A DNA stretch of 64,000 bases from Dysgonomonas sp. HDW5A (GTDB taxonomy: Bacteria; Bacteroidota; Bacteroidia; Bacteroidales; Dysgonomonadaceae): NCBI RefSeq assembly GCF_011299555.1, contig NZ_CP049857.1, positions 62,001-126,000 of the forward strand. The letters are read 5' to 3'. The notes under the pieces were generated by a model that saw nothing but the letters and a program-made list of their open reading frames with translations, made no database searches and was not told where the DNA came from. Made by a program: the position numbers and the translations under genes. Below, one piece after another: positions 63,144 through 64,000 of this stretch. Position 1 is the stretch's first letter, and each line of letters begins with the position of its first letter.

Positions 63144-64000
63144 ATGGAAAGTTTATCTAAAATATTTCCCTTAAAATATATCCTCGGAGTGTTACTGGTA
63201 ACACTCTCACTGCATACCTATGCAGCTAATGTTGTGAAATACCTTTCGAATATCAACGGACTATCTAACAATTCGGTAAACTGTATTTTCGAAGATTCGG
63301 AACACATTGTATGGATTGGTACATGGGATGGATTGAATGCTTATAACGGACGCGATATTAAAACGTTCAGATATAATAAAAACAATAAGTACTCGATAAG
63401 TAATAATATTATCAGGCAAATTGTAGAGCAAAATACGGATCATTTATGGATATCAACCGATTACGGGGTTAACAGATGGGATAGGAAGACACAGACTTTT
63501 ACCAATTACTTTTCGGGACCGGAATATAAAGTTCCGAAACAGGAAAAATCATTTATGCTAGGTTTAACTTCCTCCAAAAAGATAATCTGTTTTGTAAAGG
63601 AGCAGGGTTTATTTTATTTTGATAATGAAGCTCAGTTATTCAAGCTAATAGATATTCATGTAAATGGTGAAATAAAAGACTTTCTGATTGACAATAACGA
63701 TAACGGCTACTTCCTGCTTAATAATGGTAAGATCGAACAATATAAAATAGAGCAAAAGAGTAATAATAGTATTTCGTTTACCAATCGTAAAGAGATAAAA
63801 AATGATGTGTTTGTTGACAGGATCTTTTTTTCGGAAAATAAGCTGATTTTGACCTCCTCCAATGGATTATCGATATTGGATGAATCGTTATCAACAATAA
63901 AACACCTTGATTTTAATCTCTCGAAAGCTATTTCACAAGCCATATATCATAAGAATATATTGTACATTAGTTTTTATGAAGGCGGATGTTTAAAATATGA
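63144..64000 (+). CDS. HTCS sensor/regulator of PUL B, partial (C-terminus outside window)
   Basis: Open from ATG 63144 to the window end (285 codons). Signal peptide (KYILGVLLVTLSLHTYAAN) then Reg_prop propeller repeats: LSNINGLSNNSVNCIFED, VWIGTWDGLNAYNGRD, LWISTDYGVNRWDRK, the typical start of an HTCS periplasmic sensor. Kinase, receiver and AraC domains should follow outside the window. Its placement next to the two 49-bp operator copies makes it the obvious regulator of PUL B. Different from the PUL A HTCS, so the two loci respond to different glycans. Confidence 0.85.
   Translation, partial: MESLSKIFPLKYILGVLLVTLSLHTYAANVVKYLSNINGLSNNSVNCIFEDSEHIVWIGTWDGLNAYNGRDIKTFRYNKNNKYSISNNIIRQIVEQNTDHLWISTDYGVNRWDRKTQTFTNYFSGPEYKVPKQEKSFMLGLTSSKKIICFVKEQGLFYFDNEAQLFKLIDIHVNGEIKDFLIDNNDNGYFLLNNGKIEQYKIEQKSNNSISFTNRKEIKNDVFVDRIFFSENKLILTSSNGLSILDESLSTIKHLDFNLSKAISQAIYHKNILYISFYEGGCLKY

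Overview
The window comes from an AT-rich Bacteroidota genome, most likely order Bacteroidales (Dysgonomonas or a close relative is my best guess). Support: SusC/SusD pairs, hybrid two-component systems (HTCS), many SPII lipoproteins, the TAnnTTTG type of -7 promoter box, and the lack of Shine-Dalgarno sequences before most starts.

Region 1 (1 to about 15.8 kb) is a phage-like element. Two receptor-binding/fibre genes lie on the minus strand at the left edge. A rightward siphovirus-type tail module follows: a helical protein, tail tube, two tail-assembly chaperones, a 1319-aa tape measure, a small beta-rich protein, a distal-tail-like protein and a 969-aa tail-tip protein. Then come small leftward genes, one with an 11-glutamine tract, and a LexA/CI-type self-cleaving repressor. 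No terminase, portal, capsid, integrase or lysis gene is visible, so this is either the tail end of a prophage cut by the window edge or a headless tail (tailocin-like) particle locus.

Region 2 (15.9-27.3 kb) handles metal ions: a sensor kinase with no adjacent response regulator, a leftward CzcCBA-like RND efflux operon, a divergent MgtA-type Mg2+ P-type ATPase and a CPA-type cation/proton antiporter. A 20-bp inverted repeat built from four TATTAGAA half-sites lies between the divergent efflux and MgtA promoters.

Region 3 (27.3-51.4 kb, all minus strand except one small gene) is an arabinan-type polysaccharide utilisation locus (PUL A): HTCS sensor, four GH43 proteins (one multidomain, one endo-arabinanase-like), SusC/SusD, GH2, secreted aldose 1-epimerase, an unassigned probable (alpha/alpha) barrel protein, GH51 arabinofuranosidase and a GH27 enzyme. 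Surface arabinanases would cut the polymer, SusCD import the oligosaccharides, and periplasmic GH43/GH51/GH2/GH27 enzymes release monosaccharides.

Region 4 (51.5-64 kb) is a second PUL (PUL B): GH130 phosphorylase, MFS transporter, unassigned 580-aa lipoprotein, SusC, SusD and a LamG lipoprotein in one leftward operon, a leftward periplasmic GH13, and a divergent HTCS truncated by the window end. A near-identical 49-bp element (45/49) lies 21 bp upstream of the -7 box of both leftward transcription units and is a strong candidate for the HTCS operator. PUL B's substrate cannot be named: GH13 points to alpha-1,6-glucosides, GH130 to mannosides.
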